Under the pieces are notes generated by a model, which did not search any database, had not been told where the DNA came from, and saw only the letters and a list, made by a program, of their open reading frames with translations. This document shows positions 31,952-40,298 of a stretch of 49,756 nt of DNA, piece after piece. The stretch's first letter is position 1. Each line of letters opens with the position of its first letter. The stretch is taken from NCBI GenBank assembly GCA_964519365.1, contig CAZFHP010000004.1:1-49756 (forward strand). The letters are read 5' to 3'. Origin of the DNA: CAZFHP01 sp964519365 (GTDB taxonomy: Bacteria > Babelota > Babeliae > Babelales > RVW-14). Position numbers and translations under genes: made by a program.

Positions 31952-33193
31952 TTACGCAAACGCTTTGCGTTCGTTAATTATCGTTATCATTTTTTTGTAT
32001 AGCTTTGGCATAAATTTATTTAAAACTTTTCTTAAATCTTGCATGTCTTCATCTGAAACGGGCTCAGGGATAGTTCCTTTTGATTTTAGTATTTCAGTTA
32101 TGCACGCATTATCAGAAAGAGATTTTAATGGTATTTTCCAAAAGGCATCGAAGTGTGTGATATTTATTTTCCCATTATTGTAATCGAGCATAAAAACAGC
32201 GCGCATTGTTGCATCATATTTTTTCCCATGTCTTGTGATATGTTTTGATGCACAGTATTCTTCAACAAGAAATGGCTCAGGGTTGCTTTTATGCTTGTCC
32301 CAATATTCGTATAGTTCGTTCATGTACTTTTTATGTTTTCTAAGTTTTTTATGTTTCTTGTGCAATAGTATACGTTGTAAGGTTATATCAAGAAGATTCT
32401 TCTCAACGATAATAATGCCACGGCCTTTAAAGTTACTTAATGGTTTTATAACGTAATGCTTACTGTTTATTGTTTCGTGTATTTTCTTGGCTAAATTTTT
32501 GTCATATTTTTTTTTGCAAATAATAAACTTAGGCTTATACTGCGCGAACTCGGGATCTTGAAAGAGCATATCCGTAAAATATTTATTGTTTACATATGGA
32601 GCAATTGCTGTGTTGAGAACTAAAAAATTAGGGTTTTGCCGCCTAAACTGTTGGAATTTAAGTGCCGATGCATCAAAGTGTCGGCACATTAAAGCGCCGT
32701 CAAAGTCTTTAAAATTTCGAAACTTTTTCTTTTTATGTTTGCGTCTATATTTTTTTTGTTGAAAATATGGGCTCTGTTTAAAGCATGCAAAGTTAGGGGC
32801 ATGATAGCTTTTTATTTTGCAGAAGTCTTTGTATGCAATATCTTGTCTCCAATAGTTTGTTCTCAAGTGGCCTATATAGCATGGAGTGATATCCAGATGC
32901 TTGAAATAATCCCAGACAAATGTCCACATAGTTCCCTGGCCGTGCATAGTATCGTGGCCTTTATAACGGGATCGAGTGCCTTCTCCAAATTCACAAATTT
33001 TCACTTCGCCTTTTTTGTACTTTAGATCAGCGATAAAAAAAGAAATATCGTGTGATATAGGATAGACGTTTTCTCGTTTTTGCACAAAATTTCGCAAGAG
33101 TGCTTTTTCGTAAGTGCTTGTATTATATCCATAGGGCATGGTTATGACATATGTGAGTAAAATGCTTGCCAGAATTTTTTTTTGAGACTTCAT
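31952..33193 (-). CDS. Exported ATP-grasp-like protein, copy 2
   Basis: This is a 413-residue paralogue of the preceding gene. Signal peptide MKSQKKILASILLTYVITMPYG. It conserves VKICEFGEGT, HYVIKPLSNFKGRGIIIVE (ATP-binding Lys and Gly loop), PFLVEEYCASK and KKYDATMRAVFMLDY in the same order and spacing. A Lys/His-rich basic stretch (about residues 149-160) is not in copy 1. A GGAG site precedes ATG 33193. The conserved ATP-site residues in both diverged copies suggest an active ligase. The substrate is unknown. Confidence 0.72.
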   Translation of the reverse strand: MKSQKKILASILLTYVITMPYGYNTSTYEKALLRNFVQKRENVYPISHDISFFIADLKYKKGEVKICEFGEGTRSRYKGHDTMHGQGTMWTFVWDYFKHLDITPCYIGHLRTNYWRQDIAYKDFCKIKSYHAPNFACFKQSPYFQQKKYRRKHKKKKFRNFKDFDGALMCRHFDASALKFQQFRRQNPNFLVLNTAIAPYVNNKYFTDMLFQDPEFAQYKPKFIICKKKYDKNLAKKIHETINSKHYVIKPLSNFKGRGIIIVEKNLLDITLQRILLHKKHKKLRKHKKYMNELYEYWDKHKSNPEPFLVEEYCASKHITRHGKKYDATMRAVFMLDYNNGKINITHFDAFWKIPLKSLSDNACITEILKSKGTIPEPVSDEDMQDLRKVLNKFMPKLYKKMITIINERKAFA

Positions 33194-33294
33194 GCTTTTT
33201 CTCCTTTTTTTTTATCACATTTTTTTCTATCACAACGCTTAAAGTGTATACTTTTTTATGATAATCAGGCAAATATTTTTTGTGTTGTTCTGTA

Positions 33295-34329
33295 TTATGT
33301 CGTTACAATAACGGGAATATTGTTTTCGAAGTTTGGTTTTGGCGTAACAGGAATAAAGCGATTTCTTTTTTTGATTCTTTTTTCAAGCTGTTTTGTTTTT
33401 GCTTCTAGTATAGAAAAGGCATGTTTTGCGGTTGCGTTTTGCAGATCAAGTGTTGGATTAATTTCTGTGATTTCAAAGCAGCATATTTTAGGAGATTTGG
33501 CTAATTCGACAATAAGATTTTGAGCTTCACAATTGGTGATCCCATGAGAGACAGGGGTTCCTGTGCCTTGAGAGATCGTTGGGTCAAGACTGTCGATATC
33601 AAACGAGACGTATATTAAGTCGCATTTGTTAAGCATGCGCAATGCTTGGCGGGCAATAAACTTAGGGCCGTAATGTCTGATGTTATCGACTGTAAAATTT
33701 TTTATCCCATATTGTGCCCGTAAGAAATCTTCTTCAGGTTCTCGTACACACATGTATATTAAATCTTGAGGCATAATTTTAGGAGCGATATTTCCAATGG
33801 TTTTAAGTTTTTCCCATAAAGCTAGAGTTTCTTTATTGGGAGCGTTAATCGCGTTTGGTTTGTTATCGATAGCCAAAGCTGTTGCCAGGGGCATGCCGTG
33901 TACGTTTCCTGAGGGGGTTGTATAGGGAGAATGTATATCTGCATGCGCGTCGATCCAAATAACACCAAGGCGCTTGTTAGGATACGCATTTTTAATGCCT
34001 GCAATAGTGCCTCCAGCAATACTATGATCCCCTGATATTACTATGGGGAAATTTTTTTCTTGGGTGAGCGTGTAAGAAATCTGGGTGCTTAATTTTTCAT
34101 AGATCGAGACAATAGATACTATATTTTTAGCATGTAGATGTTTCGTTTGAGATGGGCATGGGGTGCTGTTAATGCTTATTGTTTTTGTTTGATAATTTTT
34201 GAAATAAGCGCTCTGTGCTTGTTCTGCGGCGCTTTGAAGGGCCACATATCCCATACAGGCACCAGGTGTTTTTGCTCCAAGGTCAAACGGTATGTTTATG
34301 AGGGTGATATATTTTTGTGACAGAGACAT
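33295..34329 (-). CDS. Arginase-family ureohydrolase
   Basis: This 344-residue enzyme has the binuclear manganese motifs: GDHSIAGG, VIWIDAHADIHSP, NVHGMPLA (substrate loop), VSFDIDSLDP and EITEINPTLD. The motif set and GNVHGMPLA favour arginase (arginine to ornithine and urea) over agmatinase. It is cytosolic, without a signal peptide. A C-terminal extension of about 35 basic residues (KTKQLEKRIKKRNRF...) follows the usual end. Together with the amino-acid importer at 40299-42457, it suggests use or depletion of host arginine. Confidence 0.9.
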   Translation of the reverse strand: MSLSQKYITLINIPFDLGAKTPGACMGYVALQSAAEQAQSAYFKNYQTKTISINSTPCPSQTKHLHAKNIVSIVSIYEKLSTQISYTLTQEKNFPIVISGDHSIAGGTIAGIKNAYPNKRLGVIWIDAHADIHSPYTTPSGNVHGMPLATALAIDNKPNAINAPNKETLALWEKLKTIGNIAPKIMPQDLIYMCVREPEEDFLRAQYGIKNFTVDNIRHYGPKFIARQALRMLNKCDLIYVSFDIDSLDPTISQGTGTPVSHGITNCEAQNLIVELAKSPKICCFEITEINPTLDLQNATAKHAFSILEAKTKQLEKRIKKRNRFIPVTPKPNFENNIPVIVTT

Positions 34330-34405
34330 TGTTTTAGGATATAAATTTTTAGTAAATCAAAGTTATAAAAAGTGCACACTCAGTTACTTATAATAGTAAC
34401 GTGCG

Positions 34406-36277
34406 TTATATCATAGCATCAGAATTTAGATTTGCAAGATGTTTCGTATTGTTTTTACGAGTGCTTAAAACCGCAAAATTATGAAAATCATAAAGTAATG
34501 GCGTGCGATATGTTTTTATTTCAAAGTTTTCTTTTTGATTTGTCCGAAGTATATTTTGAGTTTTGAGTTGTGCCAACTGTGTAAACGTTTGTATGCTTGG
34601 CATATATGTATCATGTGCTTGTGCTGGGATATTTGCAAAGTCTCGTCTGTTATTTTCGTACCAAATATTATCACGATTATAAAATTTTTGCATGAGCTTA
34701 AAAAGTTTATTTACGATATTTTTGTGTTTTCCTGTTTCTTCGTGTATATGTGTTGCAAATAAAAGCATAGTCGCATAATCTTCTAAGAATGCTTCTTGTT
34801 GACATGTAATTCCTAGGCAACTGTGAATTAGATGATTTTTCTTGTAATGTTCGTGTAAGAGCTTTTCAAATAATCGTAGCGCGATATCTTTACTTTTTTC
34901 TATTCCTGTTGCACGATACGCTTGCAATAGGGCTATTCCCAAAATAGCGTTCCAGCTTGTGATAATTGTTTTATCAATAAATGGTTGTTGGCGTGTTAGT
35001 CGACTGTGTAATAATTTATTTTCTATGGCTGGCTCAAATGTGAGTTCTTTTTTTATCAGGTGTATTTTGTTCTCGATATTTTCTGTTATGTCATATGTTT
35101 TTTTGAGCTTTGATAGTTCTTGTACTGTAAGTATTGCTTCGAGTTCTTGTTTGGTCCAAAGATAATATTCGCCATTGTTATTATTTGTGTATGCAGCGTG
35201 TCCCGCGTAAAATAAGCCATTATGTTCAAATGTATCTTTTAAACATGACAGAATATTTTGTATGATCGTTTTGTACGCCTGCTTTTGTAATACTTTGTGT
35301 CCCATACTATAAACCCATAGCATGAGTGCTTGGTCGTAGAGCATTTTTTCAAAGTGTGGCTTTGTCCATGTTCTGTCTGTGCAATAGCGATAGAATCCCC
35401 CTTGTATGTGATCATGTAGGCCGTGTTGTGCTATGCTGTCAAGTGTTTTTTCGAGTATTTTTCGAGCGGTTTGTGTGTGTGTGTTGTTTGTATTTTTTTC
35501 TTTATCTTGTGTTAAATATTCTGAGAGAAACAAAAGTGTACTATAGGGTGGGAACTTCATGCTTGTGCCAAAGCCCCCATGCTCGGGATCAAAATTTTTT
35601 ACAAGTATTTTTAGAGCTTTATTGAGCTCGATATTGTCTAAACTTTTTTGCGAAGTTTTGTGTTCTTCAAGTGTATATTGTTTTGGTATAAATTTTGGGA
35701 TTTTATCTTTGTGTTTGTCATAATTTTTTTTTGCTTGCATGAGTAATTTTAAAAATATTTGTGTGTTATTTTCTTCTTTGAGAGGCACATACGTGATAGC
35801 AAAAAATGGCTTTTGATCTGGAGTTATGATTACGTTAAGCGGCCAGCCAGAAGCTCCTTGTGTTTCTTGCATATATGCTGTTGCATAGTGAGCAATATCT
35901 GGCCTTTGTTCACGGTCTATTTTTACTGAAACAAAATGTTTGTTCAAATAATCTGCAATAGCATTATCGTTAAATACTTCTTGGGACATGCTATAACACC
36001 AGTAACACTGAGCATAGCCTATAGATACAAAAAGAAGCTTGTTATGTTTGTGTGCGTAATCGAGTGTATTTTGATCCCATGTTTGCCAAAAAATTTTGTT
36101 GTGCGCATGCTGACGCAAATAGGGGGAGCATGCTTTGTCCATATTATTACGGGAAAATTTGCGCGTTTGTGCTTGTTTCTTGAAAAAGAATATTCCTGTA
36201 ATTATCATGGCGATAGTGAGTATGAGAAATACGATCATACTTATGTTTTTATATTTTTTTATGTATCGAAAGATCAT
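34406..36277 (-). CDS. Membrane-anchored DUF255 thioredoxin-like protein (YyaL/SSP411 type)
   Basis: The protein has 623 residues from ATG 36277, which follows GGGAGA; a longer reading from 36382 lacks a site and buries the anchor. One membrane segment (about residues 14-33) is followed by the family pattern MDKACSPYLRQHAHNKIFW, a thioredoxin fold with CYWC (family CHWC), DREQRPDIAHYATAYM and SGWPLNVIITPD. A long alpha/alpha-barrel region comes next (FDPEHGGFGTSMKFPP, GGFYRYCTDRTWTKPHFEKMLYD). Two His of the usual CHWCH are Tyr here. It probably acts in the periplasm. The family's reaction is not settled. Confidence 0.86.
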   Translation of the reverse strand: MIFRYIKKYKNISMIVFLILTIAMIITGIFFFKKQAQTRKFSRNNMDKACSPYLRQHAHNKIFWQTWDQNTLDYAHKHNKLLFVSIGYAQCYWCYSMSQEVFNDNAIADYLNKHFVSVKIDREQRPDIAHYATAYMQETQGASGWPLNVIITPDQKPFFAITYVPLKEENNTQIFLKLLMQAKKNYDKHKDKIPKFIPKQYTLEEHKTSQKSLDNIELNKALKILVKNFDPEHGGFGTSMKFPPYSTLLFLSEYLTQDKEKNTNNTHTQTARKILEKTLDSIAQHGLHDHIQGGFYRYCTDRTWTKPHFEKMLYDQALMLWVYSMGHKVLQKQAYKTIIQNILSCLKDTFEHNGLFYAGHAAYTNNNNGEYYLWTKQELEAILTVQELSKLKKTYDITENIENKIHLIKKELTFEPAIENKLLHSRLTRQQPFIDKTIITSWNAILGIALLQAYRATGIEKSKDIALRLFEKLLHEHYKKNHLIHSCLGITCQQEAFLEDYATMLLFATHIHEETGKHKNIVNKLFKLMQKFYNRDNIWYENNRRDFANIPAQAHDTYMPSIQTFTQLAQLKTQNILRTNQKENFEIKTYRTPLLYDFHNFAVLSTRKNNTKHLANLNSDAMI

Positions 36278-36359
36278 GTTATCGTCTCCCGGTTTGTGAT
36301 AAAATATTTTTTCGAGACAGAGTGTATTATTGTATATGTTACAGAAAAAAGAGGACAGG

Positions 36360-37145
36360 ATGAAAGAAGTTCGAAAAGGCATGTTGTTTGTACTGTGTTT
36401 GGGAGTAATTTTTTGTTCTAGCGTTGGTTATAGCATGCAACGTGAAGCACATGAGAAAAGAAGAGAAAATATAATCATGCGGGCACCTGTTAAAGGGTGT
36501 TGTGGTTGCTTAAAAAGATTTTTTACTCGCCATTGTAGATCTGGTCGAAAATACAGAAATATAATTTTTGACTTAGGTGGCGTTATGTATGATGTTCGAG
36601 CAGCTCTGTTTAGTTTTTTTCATGGGAACATAGGGCAAGCATCTCGCTATGCCCCTTATTTAGCACACGAATATTGGACAGATTCTTTTCAAGGAAAGTC
36701 GACATTTGCTCAAGATGCAGCCAAGCTTAATGTTAGTAAGTTTATGCGAGATGTTTTTGTTATGCTGTATAAAAGATTGCATGACGTTATGCCCGTGCAT
36801 AAAAAAGTACTTGAGATTTTTTATGAATTAAAAATACGGGGGTATAGGATTTATTTTTTGTCGAATCTTCAAGAAGAGCTTTATCAACGGTTAGAAAAAC
36901 GAGATGAATTTTTTGCATGCGCGAATGGGGTTGTTGTTTCAGGGGTTGTAGGGATGAGTAAGCCAAATAGAGATATCTATGATTATTTGCTTACAACATA
37001 TAAATTAAACCCAGAAGAGTGTTTGTTTATTGATGATTCTCGAGAAAATATTGTCAGGGGAAATATGTTGGGGATTGATGGTATTGTATGTCAAAATCAA
37101 GATATGTTAGGTCAAACGTTACAAAGTATTATGGTATTACATTAG
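36360..37145 (+). CDS. Exported HAD-superfamily phosphatase
   Basis: The protein has 261 residues from ATG 36360, after a GAGGA site. Signal peptide MKEVRKGMLFVLCLGVIFCSSVGYS. HAD motifs: I, IIFDLGGVMYD; II, YFLSNLQ; III, GMSKPNRDIYDYL; IV, CLFIDDSRENI. The motif I form D-x-G-G-V and motif III Lys match YihX-like sugar-phosphate phosphatases. The signal peptide is unusual for this family and points to an extracytosolic substrate. It is divergent from the DUF255 gene (82-bp spacer) and followed 12 bp later by the phospholipase-C-like pair. Confidence 0.84.
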   Translation: MKEVRKGMLFVLCLGVIFCSSVGYSMQREAHEKRRENIIMRAPVKGCCGCLKRFFTRHCRSGRKYRNIIFDLGGVMYDVRAALFSFFHGNIGQASRYAPYLAHEYWTDSFQGKSTFAQDAAKLNVSKFMRDVFVMLYKRLHDVMPVHKKVLEIFYELKIRGYRIYFLSNLQEELYQRLEKRDEFFACANGVVVSGVVGMSKPNRDIYDYLLTTYKLNPEECLFIDDSRENIVRGNMLGIDGIVCQNQDMLGQTLQSIMVLH

Positions 37146-37157
37146 AGGAGATCTATT

Positions 37158-37970
37158 ATGGCTGCCCCAGTTGTTCACATTGTTCTCGCGATAGCTTTTT
37201 TAAGTGGTCCTGCGCAGAATGTGCGCGTTAATGAAAAAGAATTTATTTTGGGAACGAGTTTTTCTGATATTCGATATATAGCAAGGGGGGTCAAGCGTGA
37301 AGTAACGCATATTCCACGCGTTAAGTTTAAAGATGTGTATGGTCAACTAAAAGCCGGAAACTCTTTTTGGGCGGGTGTGCTTTTTCATAGTCTTGTTGAT
37401 GAGATGCGTGAATGGTATATGACTGAAATGGTTAAGAAAAAACGTTGTTGCTTATGTTGTCGTTGGCCATGGGGGAAGCGGGGGGTATATTCTTATGTGC
37501 CCGAAAGCATTTGGATTGCACATTGTTTGAAATTTAATGAAGATATAAGGTTGCAGGCAAGACTTTCTGAGCAAGCTAGGAAGAGAATCGTTGCTTATTT
37601 TTCAGATGAAGTGCCACTGGTTGAGCGTGTGTTTGCAGAGCAGATTGGAATTCCGAAGCTTGAGGTCTTAGGTGTCATTACAAGATGGCATAAAATGATT
37701 CGGGAATATTGTTCAAACGAGCTAACAGATAGGTCGATTGAGCAATTTGTTGGGTATGTTATTCCCAAAAAAGATCTTCGAGTGAAGATTATGAGCCTTT
37801 TAGAAACTGTTAAGCATGTCCCAGAGCTTGAAGATATAGTGTCTAATTTTTATGATTTTATGAGATGGCGTATGGCGCAAGAAAAATTTGAAGATAGACA
37901 AGAAAGAAAGAGAAGAACGTCGATATTAGTTCAAGGTCATGAGCAAGTAATTCACGAACATGCAAGTTAG
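37158..37970 (+). CDS. Zinc-dependent phospholipase C-like protein, copy 1
   Basis: This 270-residue protein follows AGGAGAT. I recognise no annotated domain with certainty, but the order of likely metal ligands matches zinc-dependent phospholipase C: His near the N terminus (VVHIVLA), Asp in SFSDIRYI, His in THIPRV, then FHSLVDEM giving H-x3-D, with further His downstream (TRWHKMI). In bacterial PLC the ligands include His14, Asp55, His69, His118 and Asp122, with the same H-x3-D. The first helix is hydrophobic and could be a signal or membrane contact. The C terminus is basic. A CCLCC cysteine cluster is present. Confidence 0.6.
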   Translation: MAAPVVHIVLAIAFLSGPAQNVRVNEKEFILGTSFSDIRYIARGVKREVTHIPRVKFKDVYGQLKAGNSFWAGVLFHSLVDEMREWYMTEMVKKKRCCLCCRWPWGKRGVYSYVPESIWIAHCLKFNEDIRLQARLSEQARKRIVAYFSDEVPLVERVFAEQIGIPKLEVLGVITRWHKMIREYCSNELTDRSIEQFVGYVIPKKDLRVKIMSLLETVKHVPELEDIVSNFYDFMRWRMAQEKFEDRQERKRRTSILVQGHEQVIHEHAS

Positions 37971-37994
37971 CATGTTTGAGTAAAATGTTTTTAT

Positions 37995-38027
37995 GCCCGG
38001 CTTTGCGTATAGCTTTGCCGGGCGGGG
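37995..38027 (+). other. G+C-rich hairpin between the phospholipase-like paralogues
   Basis: GCCCGGC (37995-38001) pairs with GCCGGGC (38017-38023), followed by GGGGTTTT. It lies upstream of the chosen start of the second gene at 38063 and is far richer in G+C than its surroundings. It could attenuate transcription or be a REP-like insertion. Confidence 0.5.
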
Positions 38028-38062
38028 TTTTGCGGGATTCTTCTTTGGAAGGGGCGACAATT

Positions 38063-38839
38063 ATGCTTGGATTAGTTGCGCATATTCTTTTTGCTATTGT
38101 TTTTTTAAGTATTGTTCCTGAAGATACGTTTGAAGACGAAAAATTTATTTTAGGTGTAGCGTTTCCTAATATTTGTTACGAGTATGGTATTGATCGAAGT
38201 CGAATGCACTTTTCGAATGTTTCGTTAAAAGATATTTATAGCAAAGAGTCGTCTTTTGGCGCGGGCGTTTTTTTTCATGGCTTTGTTAATAGATGGCGAA
38301 CATGGTACATGCGTAATTGTGTAGACGAGAAGCGTTTTTGTTATTGTGTTACTTCTCGTCCAGGTATTCCTGGGGCTTATTCATATGTGCCGAAAACAAA
38401 AAAAATTGCAGGTTCTATTGTGCCTAAAAGTGATTATTGCTTAAAGTTTAGTGAAGATACACATCTTTGGAGGAAGTTCTTTTTTGTAATTGGTAATATT
38501 GATTGGGGAATGATAGCTGATTGCTTGTGGAAGCTTAACGTTTTTGAAGAAGAACTGCTATGTGCGCAGAAACTTGGTCTAAGAAAAGAGCATATTGTTG
38601 CTTGGCGAAAGAAAATTAAAGATTATTTTTTGTATCCAGATATTAATACAGTTGAGCTGTTTATAAAAAATAGTGTAACAAAAAATCTAAAAGAACAAGC
38701 CCATCTGATAAGAATTGCTCATAATGTTATGAGCGACAAGCGACTTAAAAAAATTGCTTACGATTTTTTTTATGATTTTTATTTTTTTATGGACGAAGAA
38801 GTTCGAAACATAATAAAAAGCAAGAAAAAAGTACGGTGA
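38063..38839 (+). CDS. Zinc-dependent phospholipase C-like protein, copy 2 (degenerate site)
   Basis: The protein has 258 residues from ATG 38063, which follows GAAGGGG. An earlier in-frame start at 37976 would read through the G+C-rich hairpin and lacks homology to copy 1. It aligns with copy 1 (LVAHILFAIVFLS, EKFILGVAFPNI, FGAGVFFHGFVNRWRTWYM). Two acidic ligand positions are changed: SD of SFSDI is PN here, and the H-x3-D of FHSLVD is H-x3-N. The His residues remain. It may have lost catalysis while keeping a binding role. Confidence 0.6.
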   Translation: MLGLVAHILFAIVFLSIVPEDTFEDEKFILGVAFPNICYEYGIDRSRMHFSNVSLKDIYSKESSFGAGVFFHGFVNRWRTWYMRNCVDEKRFCYCVTSRPGIPGAYSYVPKTKKIAGSIVPKSDYCLKFSEDTHLWRKFFFVIGNIDWGMIADCLWKLNVFEEELLCAQKLGLRKEHIVAWRKKIKDYFLYPDINTVELFIKNSVTKNLKEQAHLIRIAHNVMSDKRLKKIAYDFFYDFYFFMDEEVRNIIKSKKKVR

Positions 38840-38869
38840 TTGTTTTATACGCTTGTTGGCGGGGTTATC

Positions 38870-40192
38870 TTACTCTATGATCAGATTATTGTCAGTAAGA
38901 TGTTTGTTTGTTTTGCCAACATAGAGTGCAACAGAAATCCAAAAGCCTATAATCCCAAGAGAGATAAGTGGAGCGAAGAAGAGCATGCTTTGTATGTTTG
39001 TGAAAAACGTATTAACGACAGAGCCCAGTGCTTTTGCAGACCTGCTGCCAAACATATCGATCCAACTTTTTGTTTTAAATTTGATATTTTTGCTTGTTGG
39101 AATATACATAATTTCTTTGCATGGGATATTAAGGGCGTAGCTAAGACCTTTAATAATAACAGCGGCTACAAAGAAAATCCACAGGCTTGGGAGGGCCCAA
39201 ACTTTTATCATGACGATACCAACAATAGTCGGATAAGCGACTAAGCAAAAAGTTAATCCAAATTTTCTGATTAAAAAACTGGTGCCGATTAATGCAAATG
39301 AGAGTGCGAGACTATTGGTTGCCAGGCCAAAATAGCCCATAAATTGAGTTACTTGTTCTGCTACTGGATATGTACTGTCAGCTAAAAAGATCATTTGATA
39401 TTCAACGATCGTTGCAATAATTTCAAACAACGTTGCAACTCCTAAGATACCCAATAAGTATCTTTTTGAAAGAAGAAGCTTAAGACCTTCAAGGGGTCCA
39501 GTTTTTTGCTTTTCAGGAATATGTGTTTCAGCGGCACAGGGGTAAACGAGAATAAAAATTTTGACAAGAACGGGAATGATTAAGATCGCTGCACTGACAA
39601 GAAATGTTAGAAATACGATGCCAAGCTCAGGGGCTTTGGTTGCGATAAATGGGCCGAGTATCGTGCCAATTTGTGCGCCTGAAATAATAAGCGCGTAGCC
39701 GTGCTTTGCTGATTTTGTATCTGTGTTACTAATAACGAATGACCAAAAGAGAGCAACAAGCAAAGATGCAAAGCTTTCGATAAATAGATAGATGATCCAG
39801 CCTATTATTCTGGTTGGGCTAGGATGTGTATTTGCGAGCCCGATAGTTGGGTGAGCAAGAGCGAATGCTGCGAGAAAGAAAATAATACTGTAACATGCAC
39901 AGATGACATAAAATAATTTTTGCTTTTCAAACATGTCAACGAGTTTAGAGTATCCCAAGACAAGCGGGATAATAAAACCAAAAGAAGCAATTTTGACGTA
40001 GGGTAAATAAAATCGGCCGACTACTTTGACAAAAATGCTTTCTTTAAGGGGCTTCATGAGCCAGTATATACCTACGATGAAAAGTAGTGTGAGTGAAAGC
40101 ATGCCGAATTTTTTGAAGTCTTCTATTGATAAATCTTTCCAAAGAATTGATTTTAGTTTTTTTAATATGTTTTTTATCACGGGGTTCCCCAT
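38870..40192 (-). CDS. ATP/ADP-type nucleotide translocase, copy 1
   Basis: This 440-residue, about 12-helix membrane protein of the NTT/Tlc family exchanges cytosolic ADP/Pi for host ATP or imports other nucleotides. Family landmarks: N-terminal WKDLSIEDFKKFGMLSLTLLFI, LMKPLKESIF, VALFWSFVISNT and CKEIMYIPTSKNIKFKTKSW near the C terminus. An AAGGTGAG site precedes ATG 40192. It is separated from the other three copies by transporter genes. It ends in I-I-E like them. Which nucleotides it moves cannot be told from sequence alone. Confidence 0.93.
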   Translation of the reverse strand: MGNPVIKNILKKLKSILWKDLSIEDFKKFGMLSLTLLFIVGIYWLMKPLKESIFVKVVGRFYLPYVKIASFGFIIPLVLGYSKLVDMFEKQKLFYVICACYSIIFFLAAFALAHPTIGLANTHPSPTRIIGWIIYLFIESFASLLVALFWSFVISNTDTKSAKHGYALIISGAQIGTILGPFIATKAPELGIVFLTFLVSAAILIIPVLVKIFILVYPCAAETHIPEKQKTGPLEGLKLLLSKRYLLGILGVATLFEIIATIVEYQMIFLADSTYPVAEQVTQFMGYFGLATNSLALSFALIGTSFLIRKFGLTFCLVAYPTIVGIVMIKVWALPSLWIFFVAAVIIKGLSYALNIPCKEIMYIPTSKNIKFKTKSWIDMFGSRSAKALGSVVNTFFTNIQSMLFFAPLISLGIIGFWISVALYVGKTNKHLTDNNLIIE

Positions 40193-40298
40193 TAATACTC
40201 ACCTTTATTATGTTTAAAAAGACACACGTTTATAATAAAAGAGCTGTGAATAAATAGCCAGGTTTATGTGATATTTGTGGCAAAAAAGGGTTCTCTTA

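Noticed and set aside
35936..36359. Long + strand frames antisense to the DUF255 gene and an early start of the HAD gene at 36330
   Set aside because: Antisense to a conserved coding region; the HAD signal peptide and GAGGA site place the start at 36360.
37976..38062. Upstream extension of the second phospholipase-like gene
   Set aside because: It would translate a G+C-rich hairpin and has no counterpart in the paralogue.
38840..39244. A 134-residue + strand frame after the second phospholipase-like gene
   Set aside because: It is antisense to the conserved C terminus of translocase copy 1.
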